Positions 1 through 6,202 of a stretch of DNA of 11,215 nt are shown here, in pieces. A program made the translations under genes and the position numbers. The stretch's first letter is position 1, and every line of letters starts with the position of its first letter. Location of the stretch: NCBI GenBank assembly GCA_035516895.1, contig DATIZY010000168.1, forward strand, positions 1 through 11,215, given 5' to 3'. The stretch comes from Gp7-AA10 sp035516895. Lineage in GTDB: Bacteria > Acidobacteriota > Thermoanaerobaculia > Gp7-AA8. The notes below the pieces were generated by a model. It saw only the letters and a program-made list of their open reading frames with translations. It was not told the DNA's origin and made no database searches.

Positions 1-1129
1 GCTCGCGTCCGCGGCGAATCAGCTCGTTGCGGAGCGCCGCATCGTTCGCCAGCGTCTCGATCTGCGGCTCGAGCTCGCGGGCGTTCGACGGATCGAAGTA
101 AAGCGCAGCGTCGCCGCCGATCTCCGGCAGCGACGACGAGCGCGCGGCGATCGACGGCACGCCATGCGCCATCGCCTCGAGCAGCGGAAATCCGAAGCCC
201 TCGTAGATCGACGGAAAGACGAACATCTCCGCGTTCGCGTACACCGACGCGAGCTCGGGCGGCTGCAGGTAATCGAGATGATGGACGTCGCGCCCGCGAA
301 GCCGCGGAACCAGATCCTCCGATTTCCAGCCGATGCGGCCGACGACCACGAGCCCGCCGTCGTACGCGCCGCGCTTCTTCAGCGATTCGAACGCGTCGAG
401 CAGGACGCCGAGGTTCTTGCGCGGCTCGATCGTCGATACGAAGAGAATGTATCGAGGAGGAACACCCGGGACCCGGGAGCCGGGACGCGGGACGGCGAGC
501 CCCGAATGGATCGCGACGACGCGGCGCGGATCGACCTCGTAGAAGTGCAGGAGATCGTCGCGCGTCGAGTTCGAGACGCAGATGATCGCGCCGGCGGCGG
601 CGATCTCGCGCGTCATGTGCGCCTCGAGATTGTGCAGTGTCTCCTTCTGCAGCAGATCGGGGAAGCGCTTGTACGTCAGATCGTGAATCGTGATGACGCG
701 GCGCCGCGCGGTGGCGCTGAGGAGGCGCGGCAGAAAGTAGTTCGCGCCGAACATCACGTCGCAGTCGATGAGAAACATCCACAACACATACGCGGCGGCG
801 GTCATCGCGCGCTGGACCCTCGAGATCCTGCCGCGGCCCTGCAGGTCGAACCAGCAGACCTTCGCGTTCATCGGAATGTCGGCGTGAAAGTTCGGACCGA
901 GGTCCGTCACGCGGGCGTCGCCGAAGAGGAAGAGCTCCACGTCGTCGCGTTTCGCGATCTCGTGCAGCAGGTGATAGAGATACCATCCGATGCCGGTCAG
1001 CGGCTCGTAAAACGGACGGATGTCGACGCCGATGCGCAGCGGCGACGCACGCCGCGACGCGCGTCGAAACGCTCGGCGGAGGCGATCGGCCAGCGCGTGG
1101 CTCAGAGTGTGAACGATGGATCCGAGCAC
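1..1129 (-). CDS. GT4-family glycosyltransferase (partial, C-terminus off the window)
   Basis: Probable retaining GT-B glycosyltransferase that moves a sugar from a nucleotide- or lipid-activated donor onto an envelope polysaccharide or glycolipid. Reading the minus strand from GTG at 1129 gives 376 residues still open at base 1. The N-terminal Rossmann domain starts with LRIGVDIRPF (31-40) and contains TGIG (45-48). VITIHDLTYKRFP (145-157) and ICVSNSTRDDL (183-193) are typical of this family. The C-terminal domain starts at RYILFVSTIEPRKNL (226-240). The donor-site EX7E motif is E310-GFGFPLL-E318, followed by EAMAHGVPSIA. An in-frame TAA five codons upstream limits the start; GTG 1129 is the only conventional start ahead of the Rossmann strand, though no clear Shine-Dalgarno is visible. 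Residues 211-223, in the linker between the domains, are encoded by an in-frame heptamer repeat. Acceptor and sugar cannot be told from sequence. The family call is solid. Confidence 0.93.
   Translation of the reverse strand, partial: MLGSIVHTLSHALADRLRRAFRRASRRASPLRIGVDIRPFYEPLTGIGWYLYHLLHEIAKRDDVELFLFGDARVTDLGPNFHADIPMNAKVCWFDLQGRGRISRVQRAMTAAAYVLWMFLIDCDVMFGANYFLPRLLSATARRRVITIHDLTYKRFPDLLQKETLHNLEAHMTREIAAAGAIICVSNSTRDDLLHFYEVDPRRVVAIHSGLAVPRPGSRVPGVPPRYILFVSTIEPRKNLGVLLDAFESLKKRGAYDGGLVVVGRIGWKSEDLVPRLRGRDVHHLDYLQPPELASVYANAEMFVFPSIYEGFGFPLLEAMAHGVPSIAARSSSLPEIGGDAALYFDPSNARELEPQIETLANDAALRNELIRRGRE
463..497 (+). repeat. Heptamer array (GACNCGG type) inside a coding sequence
   Basis: Five consecutive 7-bp units on the plus strand: cacccgg, gacccgg, gagccgg, gacgcgg, gacggcg. 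They are the same unit family as the arm at 3153-3187. On the minus strand they encode part of the glycosyltransferase interdomain linker (LAVPRPGSRVPGV, residues 211-223) without breaking the frame. 35 nt is not a multiple of 3, so the boundaries of any insertion must lie slightly inside or outside the visible units. Confidence 0.75.
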
Positions 1130-1132
1130 AGG

Positions 1133-2314
1133 ATGCGTAGCTTAGCGATCTTTTTCATCATCCTGCTCGTCCTCGCAGGGGCGATCGTGGCGTTCGTTGT
1201 CCTGACCACGCCGCACCAGGCTGCCGATTTTCATCCGCGCCTCGATGAGATCGCCGTCGTGCCGGCCTCGGCGGAGGTGTTCGCGATCATTCCCACCGCC
1301 GCCGCGCTCGACGGCAAATTGCACGCGAATCCCGTCACGCGCGCGGCGATCGAGCGCTGGCGCGCGAATCAGCCGCTGCCGCGGCCGTGGATGATTGGGA
1401 ATGCGGACCTCATCGCATGGAAAAGCGGCGGTGCGATGCACTACTTCGTGCGCGTCGATGCGCTTCGCGCGCTCATCGTGCGAACCTTCGTGACGAGTGG
1501 CGCGATCGACATCAATGTGCTGCCCGGGGACAGACTCGATGGTGCGAGCGTCGCCGAGATTCGCGCTCTCGCAGCGAAGCTCCCGCCGGGCGATGCGCTC
1601 GTGGTGCAGCGCGGCAATGCACGCGGGGCGTATCCGCCGATCGGACGTCCGTCCGCCACTTCGGTGTCGATCACGCCGGCCGAGATTCGGCTGACAAGTG
1701 TGGGGCCGGCTTCAGCTGGCCTCGACCGGCCAAAGCCGGTCCACACACCGGAGGCGGTTCTCGCACCGCGATTTCCGCGCGCGGCTGTCCTCTCCGTCGC
1801 CTTCACCACGCAGCCGCGGCTCCTCGGGGATCTCAATCGCCTTTTCGGAGCGAAGATCTCCGGCTTTTTCGGCGACGGCGGAATGCTCTGCATCTACGAC
1901 GTCAACACGCGAACGTTCCTCCCGCGTCCTCTCGCTGTCATCGTCGTTCCCGACACGCCTCAGCGCCGCGCGGACATCGCGGCGCTGGGCGCCCTCGCGC
2001 ACACGGGCGAGCGCGACGGCATGCTGCTGATTTCGTTCGACCGCAGCATCGAGCAATACCAAAACGATGCGTTCGATGCGGCGCCTGCAGCCGGCAATCA
2101 ATGGACGCTGCGGATCGACCCGCTGCGCCTGGTGCCGATTTTGAAGCAGCTCTCGAACAACGTGGGGCTCCGCATCATTGCGCCGCGCCTCTACCGCTCG
2201 ACGCGCGATCTGGAGGGTTGGATCGGCGGGCTCGAGCAGGCGAAAGTCATTGATGCGTCGGAATCTGCCGGCGCGGACGGCGAGACGCTCCAGGTGCGGA
2301 TCGCCGCGAAATAG
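1133..2314 (+). CDS. Membrane-anchored protein of unknown function
   Basis: A 393-residue protein that I do not recognise. Residues 4-26 (IFFIILLVLAGAIVAF core) form one hydrophobic segment directly after MRS, so it is either a signal anchor or an uncleaved signal peptide with the rest outside the cytoplasm. The C-terminal part alternates short hydrophobic strands and polar turns, and IDEIAVVPASAEVFAIIP (about residues 37-55) vaguely recalls the opening of DUF3352-type proteins; that similarity is weak. No catalytic motif is visible. ATG 1133 was chosen because it places the hydrophobic segment at the N-terminus; the frame stays open far upstream, but that part is antisense to the glycosyltransferase. 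Residues about 189-205 (GPASAGLDRPKPVHTP) are encoded by a palindromic repeat. The gene ends 35 nt before yceD in the same direction and may be read with it. Confidence 0.72.
   Translation: MRSLAIFFIILLVLAGAIVAFVVLTTPHQAADFHPRLDEIAVVPASAEVFAIIPTAAALDGKLHANPVTRAAIERWRANQPLPRPWMIGNADLIAWKSGGAMHYFVRVDALRALIVRTFVTSGAIDINVLPGDRLDGASVAEIRALAAKLPPGDALVVQRGNARGAYPPIGRPSATSVSITPAEIRLTSVGPASAGLDRPKPVHTPEAVLAPRFPRAAVLSVAFTTQPRLLGDLNRLFGAKISGFFGDGGMLCIYDVNTRTFLPRPLAVIVVPDTPQRRADIAALGALAHTGERDGMLLISFDRSIEQYQNDAFDAAPAAGNQWTLRIDPLRLVPILKQLSNNVGLRIIAPRLYRSTRDLEGWIGGLEQAKVIDASESAGADGETLQVRIAAK
1698..1746. repeat. REP-like palindrome inserted in a coding sequence
   Basis: A 49-bp imperfect inverted repeat with outer arms gtgtgg (1698-1703) and ccacac (1741-1746). 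The next stem layer is ccggctt against aagccgg with one bulged base, and a smaller tggcc/ggcca stem lies inside. The core caaagccggtcc matches the palindrome at 6187-6202. It is read through in frame by the 1133-2314 gene. Confidence 0.7.
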
Positions 2315-2317
2315 AAT
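2312..2317 (+). promoter_or_regulatory. Candidate -10 element ahead of yceD
   Basis: TAGAAT overlaps the TAG stop codon of the upstream gene and is followed by C, as in the two other copies at 8772 and 10336. Expected transcription start is near 2324, giving a leader of about 26 nt to the yceD ATG at 2350. No good -35 hexamer is visible about 17 nt upstream, so this rests on the shared motif and on position. Confidence 0.4.
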
Positions 2318-2349
2318 CAGGGAGGGCGGCGTTACTCGCAAAATCTGCC

Positions 2350-2913
2350 ATGCTCGACCCGCGCGATTTCATTCTGTTCGACGAGATCGACAAAGACGGC
2401 CCGCAGTCGTACAGCCGGACGTACGAGGTCTCGCCGGAAGATATCGACCGCGATGAGCTGGTGAGCGTCAGCCCCGTGGCGATCACCGCGGATGCGGAGA
2501 AGGGGAATCTGCCGGGCGAGTACCTCGTCGACGGCGCGGCGAAATTCACCGCCGATCTCACATGCTCGCGCTGCGTCGAGCCGTATCCGGTTGCCAGCAA
2601 TTCGACCTTTCACTTAAGATTTCGTCCCCGGCCCGTCCCGCAGCAGGAGAACGAGGAGCTCGAAATCGCGCCTGACCAGCTCGACGTCGAGTTCTATTCC
2701 GAGCGCTCGGTTTCGCTGCGCGACCTGGCTCTCGAACAGATTCAGCTGTCAATTCCCATGAAGCCTTTGTGCGACGAAAACTGCCTCGGACTCTGCCCGC
2801 AATGCGGCGTGAACCGCAATCGCGAGAGCTGCTCGTGCGAGAGCTCGATCGCCGATGAGCGATGGGGAGCGCTGCACGAGATCCGTCAGGCCTTGAAGAA
2901 ACGAGAAAGTTGA
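2350..2913 (+). CDS. yceD: YceD/DUF177 family protein (23S rRNA accumulation)
   Basis: A 187-residue DUF177/YceD protein. The E. coli member is needed for normal 23S rRNA accumulation and is encoded next to rpmF; the same linkage is seen here, 10 nt upstream of rpmF. The cysteine pattern is complete for the metal-binding version: C72-x2-C75 (TCSRCVEPY), then C141, C145, C149-x2-C152 (CDENCLGLCPQCGVNRN) and C161/C163 near the end. The ENCLGLCPQCG stretch is the most diagnostic part of the family. There is no close Shine-Dalgarno; a purine run (ggaggg) lies about 20 nt before the ATG. It is probably cotranscribed with rpmF, plsX, fabD and fabG, tying ribosome and membrane lipid synthesis together. 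Confidence 0.9.
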   Translation: MLDPRDFILFDEIDKDGPQSYSRTYEVSPEDIDRDELVSVSPVAITADAEKGNLPGEYLVDGAAKFTADLTCSRCVEPYPVASNSTFHLRFRPRPVPQQENEELEIAPDQLDVEFYSERSVSLRDLALEQIQLSIPMKPLCDENCLGLCPQCGVNRNRESCSCESSIADERWGALHEIRQALKKRES

Positions 2914-2923
2914 GGACACCGCC

Positions 2924-3109
2924 ATGCCAAATCCAAAACGCCGACACAGCAAAACACGCACGCGTACCCGCCGGGCGCACGATTTCCTGAAACAGAAATC
3001 GACCTCGGTGTGCCCGCAGTGCCACGAGCCGAAGATGCCGCATCGCGTCTGCCCGAAATGCGGGTACTACAAAGGACGCGAAGTCATCGCGGTCAAGGAC
3101 ATCCTGTAA
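2924..3109 (+). CDS. rpmF: 50S ribosomal protein L32 (zinc-binding form)
   Basis: A 61-residue large-subunit protein L32. The start MPNPKRRHSKTRTRTRRAH is the family signature. Four cysteines, C30-x2-C33 and C43-x2-C46 (CPQC...CPKCGYY), form a zinc ribbon, so this is the C+ paralogue type rather than the zinc-free type. GAGG at 2912-2915, overlapping the yceD stop codon, lies 8 nt before the ATG and should serve as ribosome binding site; translation may be coupled to yceD. An 84-nt gap carrying a heptamer palindrome follows before plsX. Confidence 0.97.
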   Translation: MPNPKRRHSKTRTRTRRAHDFLKQKSTSVCPQCHEPKMPHRVCPKCGYYKGREVIAVKDIL

Positions 3110-3121
3110 CCACCCGCTCAT

Positions 3122-3187
3122 CCCGTGCCCCGGGTCCTGAGTCTCCGTAAGTGACCCGCGACCCGGGACTCGGGACACGGGACTCGA
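3122..3187. repeat. Inverted heptamer element (GACNCGG type) between rpmF and plsX
   Basis: The right arm 3153-3187 is five exact 7-bp units: gacccgc, gacccgg, gactcgg, gacacgg, gactcga. The left arm 3122-3142 holds three units in the opposite orientation (complement GACTCAG, GACCCGG, GGCACGG). The arms can pair imperfectly into a hairpin with a loop of about 10 nt. It fills most of the 84-nt gap and ends 6 nt before the plsX ATG, so it occupies the place where a Shine-Dalgarno would lie. It has no T-run and is not a standard terminator. Confidence 0.82.
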
Positions 3188-3193
3188 ACATCG

Positions 3194-4240
3194 ATGGCTG
3201 GGAGTGACAGAACGCGCGTTCGCATCGCCCTCGACGCGATGGGCGGCGATCACGCGCCGCACGAGATCGTCAAAGGCGCGCTGCTCGCGGCGAGCGAGTA
3301 TCCGGTCGACGTCATCCTGGTCGGTCAGGAAGAAGTCGTCCGGAAAGAGATCGGCGGGTCGCTGCCGGGGAACGTCTCGATCGTCGATGCTCGCGAAGTC
3401 GTCGAGATGGACGACACCGCGCTCGCCCCTCTGCGCAAGAAACGCAACTCGTCGGTCCGCGTCTGCGCGAACCTCGTGGCCGAAGGGAAAGCGGATGCGT
3501 TCGTGTCGGCGGGGAACACCGGAGCGGCGTGGACCTCCGCGCGCATGGTCATGGGCATGATCGAAGGTGTGAGCCGTCCCGCGCTCGCGACGATCCTGCC
3601 GAACGCCAAAGATCACACGCTGCTGCTCGACGTCGGCGCGAACGTCGACACGAAGCCGCAGCAACTGCGCGAGTTCGCCGTCATGGGCCACTTCTACGCG
3701 CAGATGGTGTTCGGCATCGAATCGCCGCGCATCGGCCTGCTCTCGATCGGCGAAGAAGAGGGCAAAGGCAACGAGCTGACGAAGGAAACGTTCCGCGTGC
3801 TGAAAGAGACCGGCCTCAATTTCATCGGCAACGCGGAAGGGCGCGACATTTACAACGGCAACGCGGACGTCGTCGTCTGCGACGGCTTCATCGGCAACGT
3901 CGTCCTGAAAGCGTCCGAGGCGCTCGGCGAAATGGTGTTCAAGCTGGTGCGCGACGAAATGTCGAAGTCGATCGTGCGAAAAGTCGGTGCAGGCATGGCG
4001 AAGGGCGGCTTCGTCGCACTGAAGCGACGCATGGACTACTCCGAATACGGCGGCGCTCCGCTCCTCGGTGTCAAAGGCGGATGCATCGTCTGCCATGGCC
4101 GCTCGAACGCGAAGGCGATCAAGAACGCGGTCCGCGTCGCGCGCACGTTCGCGATCAACCGCATCGATCAGAAGATCCAGGAAAAAATCACCGACCTTCA
4201 CGCGCGCGAGCACGACAGCAGCGTGCTTGCGACCCCATAG
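3194..4240 (+). CDS. plsX: Phosphate acyltransferase PlsX
   Basis: A 348-residue, full-length PlsX. It converts acyl-ACP and inorganic phosphate to acyl-phosphate, the acyl donor for PlsY in phospholipid synthesis, as a peripheral protein at the inner face of the membrane. Family motifs appear in order: LDAMGGDHAP (13-22), SAGNTGA (105-111), LLDVGANVD (144-152), SIGEEEGKGNEL (184-195), NAEGRDI (213-219), VVCDGFIGNVVLK (227-239) and DYSEYGGAPLLGVKG (281-295), then HGRSNAKAIKNA (301-312). The ATG at 3194 gives the expected N-terminus (11 residues before ALDAMGGD). No Shine-Dalgarno is present because repeat DNA sits directly upstream. The usual partner fabH is not next to it; fabD follows after a 212-nt repeat-filled gap. 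Confidence 0.97.
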   Translation: MAGSDRTRVRIALDAMGGDHAPHEIVKGALLAASEYPVDVILVGQEEVVRKEIGGSLPGNVSIVDAREVVEMDDTALAPLRKKRNSSVRVCANLVAEGKADAFVSAGNTGAAWTSARMVMGMIEGVSRPALATILPNAKDHTLLLDVGANVDTKPQQLREFAVMGHFYAQMVFGIESPRIGLLSIGEEEGKGNELTKETFRVLKETGLNFIGNAEGRDIYNGNADVVVCDGFIGNVVLKASEALGEMVFKLVRDEMSKSIVRKVGAGMAKGGFVALKRRMDYSEYGGAPLLGVKGGCIVCHGRSNAKAIKNAVRVARTFAINRIDQKIQEKITDLHAREHDSSVLATP

Positions 4241-4252
4241 CCGCTTCGCGGC

Positions 4253-4310
4253 GTTGTCAGTTGTCGGTTGTCAGTTGTCCCCACCCACCCAGCGACGACT
4301 GGCAGCTGAC
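4253..4310. repeat. Heptamer element (GTTGTCA type) after plsX
   Basis: Four contiguous units at 4253-4280 (gttgtca, gttgtcg, gttgtca, gttgtcc), then a 16-nt C-rich spacer, then a degenerate opposite arm gactggcagctgac (4297-4310). On the complementary strand the unit reads GACAACT/GACAACC, so it shares the GAC start and 7-bp period of the other arrays although the remaining bases differ. Begins 12 nt after the plsX stop codon. Confidence 0.75.
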
Positions 4311-4326
4311 GCGATGACGTAGAAAC

Positions 4327-4454
4327 GGCGTCAGACGTCGGGCATCAGACGTCGGGCGCCTGAGAGTTCTCGGTTATCCTGACGCCTGACGCCTGACGCC
4401 TGACGCCTGACGCCTGACGCCTGACGCCTGACGCCTGACGCCCGATACCTGAAT
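4327..4454. repeat. Heptamer element (CCTGACG type) abutting the fabD start
   Basis: The left arm 4327-4361 holds two 14-bp units that differ at one base (ggcgtcagacgtcg, ggcatcagacgtcg) plus ggcgcct. After a 16-nt spacer, the right arm 4378-4440 has nine perfect tandem copies of cctgacg, then two degenerate copies, cccgata (4441-4447) and cctgaat (4448-4454). The last includes the AT of the fabD start codon. Left and right arms are complementary (ggcgtcag against ctgacgcc), so a hairpin with several alternative registers is possible. Reverse reading of this DNA gives a GVRRQAS peptide repeat, which is not a gene. Confidence 0.9.
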
Positions 4455-5388
4455 GGAGCACAACACCGCATTCGTCTTTCCCGGGCAGGGGAGCCAGTAC
4501 GCTGGAATGGGGCGCGACGTCGCCGAAAAATATCCAGCCGCCCGCCGCGTCTTCGACGACATTGATCGCGCTCTCGGATTTTCGATCTCGAAGCTCTGCT
4601 TCGAAGGTCCGGAAGATCAGCTGAAGCTGACGGAGAACACGCAGCCTGCGATTCTGGCGGTGTCGTCGGCGATTCATGCCGTTCTCGAGGAGCTCGGCGC
4701 GACGCGTCGCGATCTCGTCGCCGGACATTCGCTCGGCGAATACAGCGCGATCGTCAGCGTCGGCGGCCTGACACCGGCCGACGCGGCGAAGATCGTCCGC
4801 GCGCGCGGGAAATTCATGCAGGAAGCGGTGCCGGTCGGCAGCGGCGCGATGGCGGCGCTCATCGGGCCGACCGTCGAGCAGGCGCAGGAGATCTGCGACG
4901 AAGCCGCGAATGGCGACGTCGTCTCGGTGGCGAACATCAACGCGCCGGGTCAGATCGTGATCGCCGGAACGAAAGCGGCCGTCGACCGCGCGATCGAAAT
5001 TGCGAAGACGAAAGGCGTGCGCCGCGCGCTGCCGCTGCCGGTCTCCGCTCCGTTTCACTGCGCGCTCATGAAGCCGGCCGAGGAGAGGTTGAAGCCGATT
5101 CTGGATGAGGCGCCGATTCACGATCTCTGGTTCGCCCTCATCTCGAACGTGGACGCATCGCCGATCGGGACCGCGCATGCGGTCCGCAATGCGCTCGTGC
5201 GGCAGGTCGCGTCGCCGGTTCGCTGGGTCGAGTCGGTGCAGAGGATGATCTCGATGGGCGTGCGGCGATTCGTCGAAGTCGGTCCCGGAAACGTGCTCAC
5301 CGGTCTGATCAAGCGCATCGATTCGTCCGTCGACCTCGTCAACGTCTCCGACGCCGAATCGATCGAGAGGTTCGTACATGCGCATTGA
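4453..5388 (+). CDS. fabD: Malonyl-CoA:ACP transacylase FabD
   Basis: A 311-residue, full-length FabD. It transfers malonyl groups from CoA to acyl carrier protein, supplying extender units for type II fatty-acid synthesis in the cytoplasm. Visible motifs: FVFPGQGSQYAGMG (7-20) with the oxyanion-loop Gln, nucleophile Ser93 in GHSLGEYSA (91-99), Arg118 in RARGKFMQEAVP, which binds the malonyl carboxylate, catalytic His202 in SAPFHCALMKPA (198-209), and VEVGPGNVLTGL (274-285). ATG 4453 gives the standard N-terminus. The start codon lies at the edge of a heptamer array and no Shine-Dalgarno precedes it. It overlaps fabG by 11 nt, so the two are translationally coupled. fabH, often found just upstream, is absent. 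Confidence 0.97.
   Translation: MEHNTAFVFPGQGSQYAGMGRDVAEKYPAARRVFDDIDRALGFSISKLCFEGPEDQLKLTENTQPAILAVSSAIHAVLEELGATRRDLVAGHSLGEYSAIVSVGGLTPADAAKIVRARGKFMQEAVPVGSGAMAALIGPTVEQAQEICDEAANGDVVSVANINAPGQIVIAGTKAAVDRAIEIAKTKGVRRALPLPVSAPFHCALMKPAEERLKPILDEAPIHDLWFALISNVDASPIGTAHAVRNALVRQVASPVRWVESVQRMISMGVRRFVEVGPGNVLTGLIKRIDSSVDLVNVSDAESIERFVHAH
5365..5370 (+). promoter_or_regulatory. Ribosome binding site of fabG inside fabD
   Basis: GAGAGG, 7 nt before the fabG ATG at 5378, lies within the last codons of fabD. It supports this start and coupled translation. It is one of the few clear Shine-Dalgarno sites in the operon. Confidence 0.7.
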
Positions 5389-6103
5389 TCTTCGCGGCAG
5401 GACGGCGCTGGTGACGGGAGCGTCGCGGGGAATCGGCGAAGCGATCGCGCGGCGGCTCGCCGAAACGGGCGCGCATGTGATCGTCGCCGCGCGCAGCCTC
5501 GAGCGCGTGAAGCTCGTCGCCGAGGAGATCGGCGGCACGCCGGCGGAGCTGGACATCACCGCGGCCGACGTCCGCGATCGCGTTCGCGCGCTTCTCGAGG
5601 CGCGCTCGATCGACATTCTCGTCAACAACGCCGGCATCACCGACGACGATCTTTTTCTGCGCATGAAGCCGGAAGCGTGGACGAATGTGCTGCGCACGAA
5701 CCTCGACTCGGCGTTCCACATCACGCAGGAAGTGGTGAAGAAGATGATCCGCGCGCGATGGGGACGGATCATCAACATCTCGTCGGTCGTCGGTTTGATG
5801 GGAAATCCGGGACAGACGAACTACGCGGCCTCGAAAGCGGCGCTGATCGGCTTCACGAAAGCGCTGGCGCTGGAGATCGGCTCGCGCAACGTGACCGTGA
5901 ACGCGATCGCGCCGGGATTCATCGCCACCGCCATGACCGAGCAGCTCGCCGAGCAGGCGAAGAGCGCCCTCGAAGAGCGCATCGCCCTCAAACGCCTCGG
6001 CACTCCGGACGATGTGGCATACGCGGCGGTGTTCCTCGCGTCGGAGCAGGCCGGATACATCACCGGCACGGTGCTCAACGTCAGCGGCGGTTTGTACACA
6101 TAA
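5378..6103 (+). CDS. fabG: 3-oxoacyl-ACP reductase FabG
   Basis: A 241-residue classical short-chain dehydrogenase and the expected size for FabG, which reduces 3-oxoacyl-ACP to 3-hydroxyacyl-ACP with NADPH. Cofactor site TGASRGIG (13-20), NNAG (83-86), and the catalytic tetrad N108, S136 (SSVVG), Y149 and K153 (NYAASK) are all present, followed by APGFIATAMTE (178-188) and the C-terminal GYITGTVLNVSGGLYT typical of FabG. The context after fabD, with an 11-nt overlap, makes the fatty-acid role much more likely than another SDR substrate. The operon ends here: no acpP or fabF follows, and the next gene is convergent. Confidence 0.96.
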   Translation: MRIDLRGRTALVTGASRGIGEAIARRLAETGAHVIVAARSLERVKLVAEEIGGTPAELDITAADVRDRVRALLEARSIDILVNNAGITDDDLFLRMKPEAWTNVLRTNLDSAFHITQEVVKKMIRARWGRIINISSVVGLMGNPGQTNYAASKAALIGFTKALALEIGSRNVTVNAIAPGFIATAMTEQLAEQAKSALEERIALKRLGTPDDVAYAAVFLASEQAGYITGTVLNVSGGLYT

Positions 6104-6144
6104 AGGTGTACGGCTTGAGCTGCGCTCGACCGAATCCGGGGTTC

Positions 6145-6163
6145 GGCACGGCGCAGCCGTGCC
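6145..6163. repeat. Perfect 8-bp-stem hairpin after fabG, REP-like
   Basis: ggcacggc (6145-6152), loop gca, gccgtgcc (6156-6163), then ctacaag. It lies 41 nt after the fabG stop in a convergent gap. No T-run follows, so it is not a classical intrinsic terminator, but it could slow or end transcription from either side. gccgtgc-c-ctaca closely matches gccgtgc-g-ctaca at 8741-8753, suggesting a dispersed element. Confidence 0.6.
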
Positions 6164-6186
6164 CTACAAGGTGTTCGAGGGTGGGG

Positions 6187-6202
6187 ACCGGCTAAAGCCG
6201 GT
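6187..6202. repeat. Palindrome ACCGGCTaaAGCCGGT at the end of the PIG-L gene
   Basis: A 7-bp perfect stem with a 2-nt loop. On the minus strand the TAG stop codon of the deacetylase (6192-6194) lies inside it. The core agccggt matches the right arm of the element at 1698-1746, and both have a gtggg-type flank on the left. Probably one dispersed REP-like family. Confidence 0.65.

Noticed and set aside
164..1132. Long plus-strand open frame running into the 1133-2314 gene
   Set aside because: It is antisense to a glycosyltransferase with clear family motifs; its translation is Arg/Asp/Glu-rich with no domain. Only the part from ATG 1133 looks real.
3122..3187. Intrinsic terminator after rpmF
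   Set aside because: The inverted arms could pair but no T-run follows, and the sequence is better explained as a heptamer repeat element.
2558..4213. 551-codon minus-strand open frame opposite plsX/rpmF/yceD
   Set aside because: It covers three certain genes on the other strand and reads as low-complexity Arg/Asp/Ala sequence; an artefact of GC-rich third positions.
4378..4440. CRISPR array
   Set aside because: Repeats are 7 bp, directly adjacent, without spacers, and no cas gene is present.
4345..5778. 477-codon minus-strand frame with GVRRQAS peptide repeats
   Set aside because: The repeats are the translation of the 7-bp DNA array (7 nt x 3 = 7 residues), and the rest is antisense to fabD and fabG.
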